DNA of 7,565 nucleotides from Candidatus Woesearchaeota archaeon. Lineage in GTDB: Archaea > Nanobdellota > Nanobdellia > SCGC-AAA011-G17 > GW2011-AR17. Location: the NCBI GenBank assembly GCA_003694495.1, contig RFJO01000058.1, positions 1-7,565 of the forward strand, in the 5' to 3' direction. The translations under genes and the position numbers were made by a program. How positions within the stretch are numbered: position 1 is the first letter of the stretch; the number at the start of each line of letters is the position of its first letter. Positions 5,666 to 7,565 of the stretch are shown here, piece by piece. Below the pieces are notes generated by a model. The model had not been told where the DNA came from and searched no databases. It worked only from the letters and a program-made list of their open reading frames with translations.

Positions 5666-7565
5666 ATGATATTAGGAAGGATAATCGGAAAAGTAACCAC
5701 CAACAGTTTTAAGTTTGTTGTGAGTGATAATGCAAAGAAGTTTGAATACGTGCAAGTTATGCACAAAGACGGTTATTATGTTCTTGCACAGGTTGTTGAA
5801 GTTGAAAAGGATGATAATAATTCTATTGCGTATTGTAACATTCTAGGTTACAAAAAAGACGGACGGTTAAAGAACCTCAGAACGCCGCTTGAACCCAATA
5901 GTGAAGTGTTGAAAGCACAGGATGAAGTTATCAGGGACACTCTTGGGCTTGAAGAAAGGAAAAACACAGCATACATCGGCAAGTTGGAAGGCAGGGAAAA
6001 GCTTAATGTTTATTTAGACCTAAACAAGCTTCTTACAAGGCACGTTGTTATAATGGCTAAAAGCGGCATGGGTAAAAGTGTTCTTGCAGGGGACATTGTA
6101 GAAGACCTTATTGAAAACAAAGTGCCTGTAGTAATCCTTGACCCTCATGGTGAATACGGTGCATTAAGGTACCCTAATGCAAAGGACAAAGATTTGCTTG
6201 AAAAATTCGGACTTCAACCAAAAGGCTACCTGAAACATGTTCAAGAGTTTACACCTGATCCAAGCATAAACCCTGAAGCCAAACCTTTAAAACTTAACAA
6301 CAAAGACTTAACAGCCACGGAACTGTTACACCTGTTACCTGCAAAGTTGTCCAACTCGCAAAAAGGCACATTGTATTCCGCAATGAAAAACTTAGGAAAA
6401 ACTGCAGACTTTTCAGAACTTATCTTTGAACTTGAGACCTCTGAAGAGAATTCTTCCAAATGGACATTGATAAACATTCTTGAGTATGTTAAAAAGCTTA
6501 ACCTTTTTTCAGAGAATTATACGCTTCCAGCAGAACTAGTAAGGACAGGCATGGTTTCTATAATAAACCTAAAAGGCGTTGCGCCAGAAATAAGTGACGT
6601 TGTAGTGTATAAGCTTGTATCTGATTTGTTCAATGAAAGAAAGAAAGGCAACATCCCTCCATTTTTTCTTTTGCTTGAAGAAGCTCATAATTTTTGTCCT
6701 GAACGAGCATTTGGCGAAACTAAAGCATCTCCTGTTTTAAGGCAGATTGCAGCTGAAGGTAGAAAGTTCGGGCTAGGCATGGGCGTTGTATCGCAACGTC
6801 CTTCTCGTGTTGACAAGTCAGTGTTATCACAGGCGTCAACACAGTTTATACTTAAGGTAACCAACCCAAACGACCTTAAAGCTATCTCTAATTCAGTTGA
6901 AGGCATGACTGCTGAAGTTGAAAAAGAGATTAAAAACACTCCTATAGGCACTGCTCTTGTAACAGGTATAGTTGACGTGCCGTTGTTTGTCAACATAAGG
7001 CCCAGGAGAAGCAAGCACGGCGGTGAGGCTGTCAAAATCTTTTCTGAAGAAAAAGCTGAAGAGCAAACAGATTTCATGCAGGAAACGAAAAAGTTTGAAG
7101 ACAGTGAAGGCGAAGTATTGCCTGTGATTTTGCCGAAATTATCCAAAAAAGACATAATGCTTATGAGCGAAGATAAACTTGAACTTAAAACAGTATTGGT
7201 TCCGTGCGTTCAATTAACTTGTGATAATGGTAAAGAGTTTAACATTCTTGTAGACTTGAACAGTGCAAAAATTGTAAAAGACACTGAAACAATGGAAGGT
7301 GTATCATTACTTAACTTAAACCTTGAAGACATTTCACCTCAACAGTCACGGATATTTAACATTGCAATGAAATTAAAGAAGTTTAAGCCGGCGGAGCTTT
7401 TTGCAAAGTCAGGTGTGCAGTTTTCTGAATTGTATGATTTAATTACAATATTAACAAAAAAGAATTATCTGGAAAAAGAGGATGAATATTATAAAATCAA
7501 CGATAAGCTTAAGATCTTCACAGAACTTGAAGAATACGCTTCTTATGCAAAATGCGAGTTTGTAA
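5666..7565 (+). CDS. HerA/DUF87-family hexameric ATPase, 3' end outside window
   Basis: An open frame of 633 codons from ATG 5666 to the window edge without a stop. It resembles archaeal HerA, a ring-shaped ATP-driven DNA translocase that works with the NurA nuclease in DNA end resection. Residues 1 to about 100 form a predicted N-terminal beta-barrel (HAS-like; MILGRIIGKV...). Walker A is AKSGMGKS (131-138), with Ala in place of the usual first Gly. DPHGEYG (159-165) is a HerA hallmark, and Walker B is FFLLLEEAHNF (333-343, catalytic Glu338/Glu339). AAEGRKFGLGMGVVSQRPSR (362-381) includes the sensor and arginine-finger region. After about 450 comes an acidic linker (460-484), a short beta-rich stretch (about 508-536) and a predicted winged helix (about 553-615), an extension beyond the roughly 500-residue HerA core. 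NurA, Mre11 and Rad50 are not in this window, so a HerA-like paralog with another role is possible. Leaderless start, no SD. Confidence 0.88.
   Translation, partial: MILGRIIGKVTTNSFKFVVSDNAKKFEYVQVMHKDGYYVLAQVVEVEKDDNNSIAYCNILGYKKDGRLKNLRTPLEPNSEVLKAQDEVIRDTLGLEERKNTAYIGKLEGREKLNVYLDLNKLLTRHVVIMAKSGMGKSVLAGDIVEDLIENKVPVVILDPHGEYGALRYPNAKDKDLLEKFGLQPKGYLKHVQEFTPDPSINPEAKPLKLNNKDLTATELLHLLPAKLSNSQKGTLYSAMKNLGKTADFSELIFELETSEENSSKWTLINILEYVKKLNLFSENYTLPAELVRTGMVSIINLKGVAPEISDVVVYKLVSDLFNERKKGNIPPFFLLLEEAHNFCPERAFGETKASPVLRQIAAEGRKFGLGMGVVSQRPSRVDKSVLSQASTQFILKVTNPNDLKAISNSVEGMTAEVEKEIKNTPIGTALVTGIVDVPLFVNIRPRRSKHGGEAVKIFSEEKAEEQTDFMQETKKFEDSEGEVLPVILPKLSKKDIMLMSEDKLELKTVLVPCVQLTCDNGKEFNILVDLNSAKIVKDTETMEGVSLLNLNLEDISPQQSRIFNIAMKLKKFKPAELFAKSGVQFSELYDLITILTKKNYLEKEDEYYKINDKLKIFTELEEYASYAKCEFV

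Noticed and set aside
6241..7155. Minus-strand open frames at 6241-6477 and 6685-7155
   Set aside because: They lie opposite the HerA-like gene, which carries all expected motifs in the plus frame; low-complexity Ser/Leu-rich composition is typical of antisense translation.
5666..7565. HerA-based anti-phage defence module
   Set aside because: No SIR2, NurA-like or other effector gene lies beside it in this window; downstream sequence would be needed.

Overview
The window most likely comes from an AT-rich archaeon, probably of the DPANN type (Woesearchaeota/Pacearchaeota-like). This is inferred from four things: a HerA/DUF87-family ATPase; a cysteine-rich secreted metalloprotease of a style common in those genomes; an AAA ATPase fused to a winged helix; and BRE/TATA-like boxes about 26-28 bases upstream of start codons, which suggests leaderless mRNAs. 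TGA is a normal stop here (two genes use it). No sequence search was possible, so lineage is an inference.

Layout from left to right. 1-254 (+): the 3' end of a small membrane-protein gene that enters from outside the window. 282-1922 (+): a secreted, disulfide-rich zinc metalloprotease with an EF-hand-like loop. Its end overlaps by 15 bases, tail to tail, with 1908-2900 (-), an AAA ATPase with a C-terminal winged helix. Upstream of that ATPase, 2901-2983 is a short intergenic stretch with a 24-base inverted repeat. 2984-4261 (-): a class III PLP aminotransferase resembling ornithine aminotransferase, the only gene here with a strong Shine-Dalgarno sequence. 4262-4367: a divergent promoter region. 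4368-5618 (+): an MgtE-type Mg2+ transporter. 5666 to the window end (+): a HerA-type hexameric translocase with a long C-terminal extension, open at the 3' edge.

The genes look mostly independent: secretion/proteolysis, ATPase/regulation, amino acid metabolism, Mg2+ uptake and DNA translocation. Each complete gene has its own candidate promoter. I see no rRNA, tRNA, CRISPR array, transposase or phage module, and no gene-free stretch longer than about 110 bases. I find no convincing new multi-gene system. The most unusual items are the metalloprotease architecture, the altered cofactor-pocket motif of the aminotransferase, the extended HerA-like protein, and the contrast between leaderless starts and one SD-led start.
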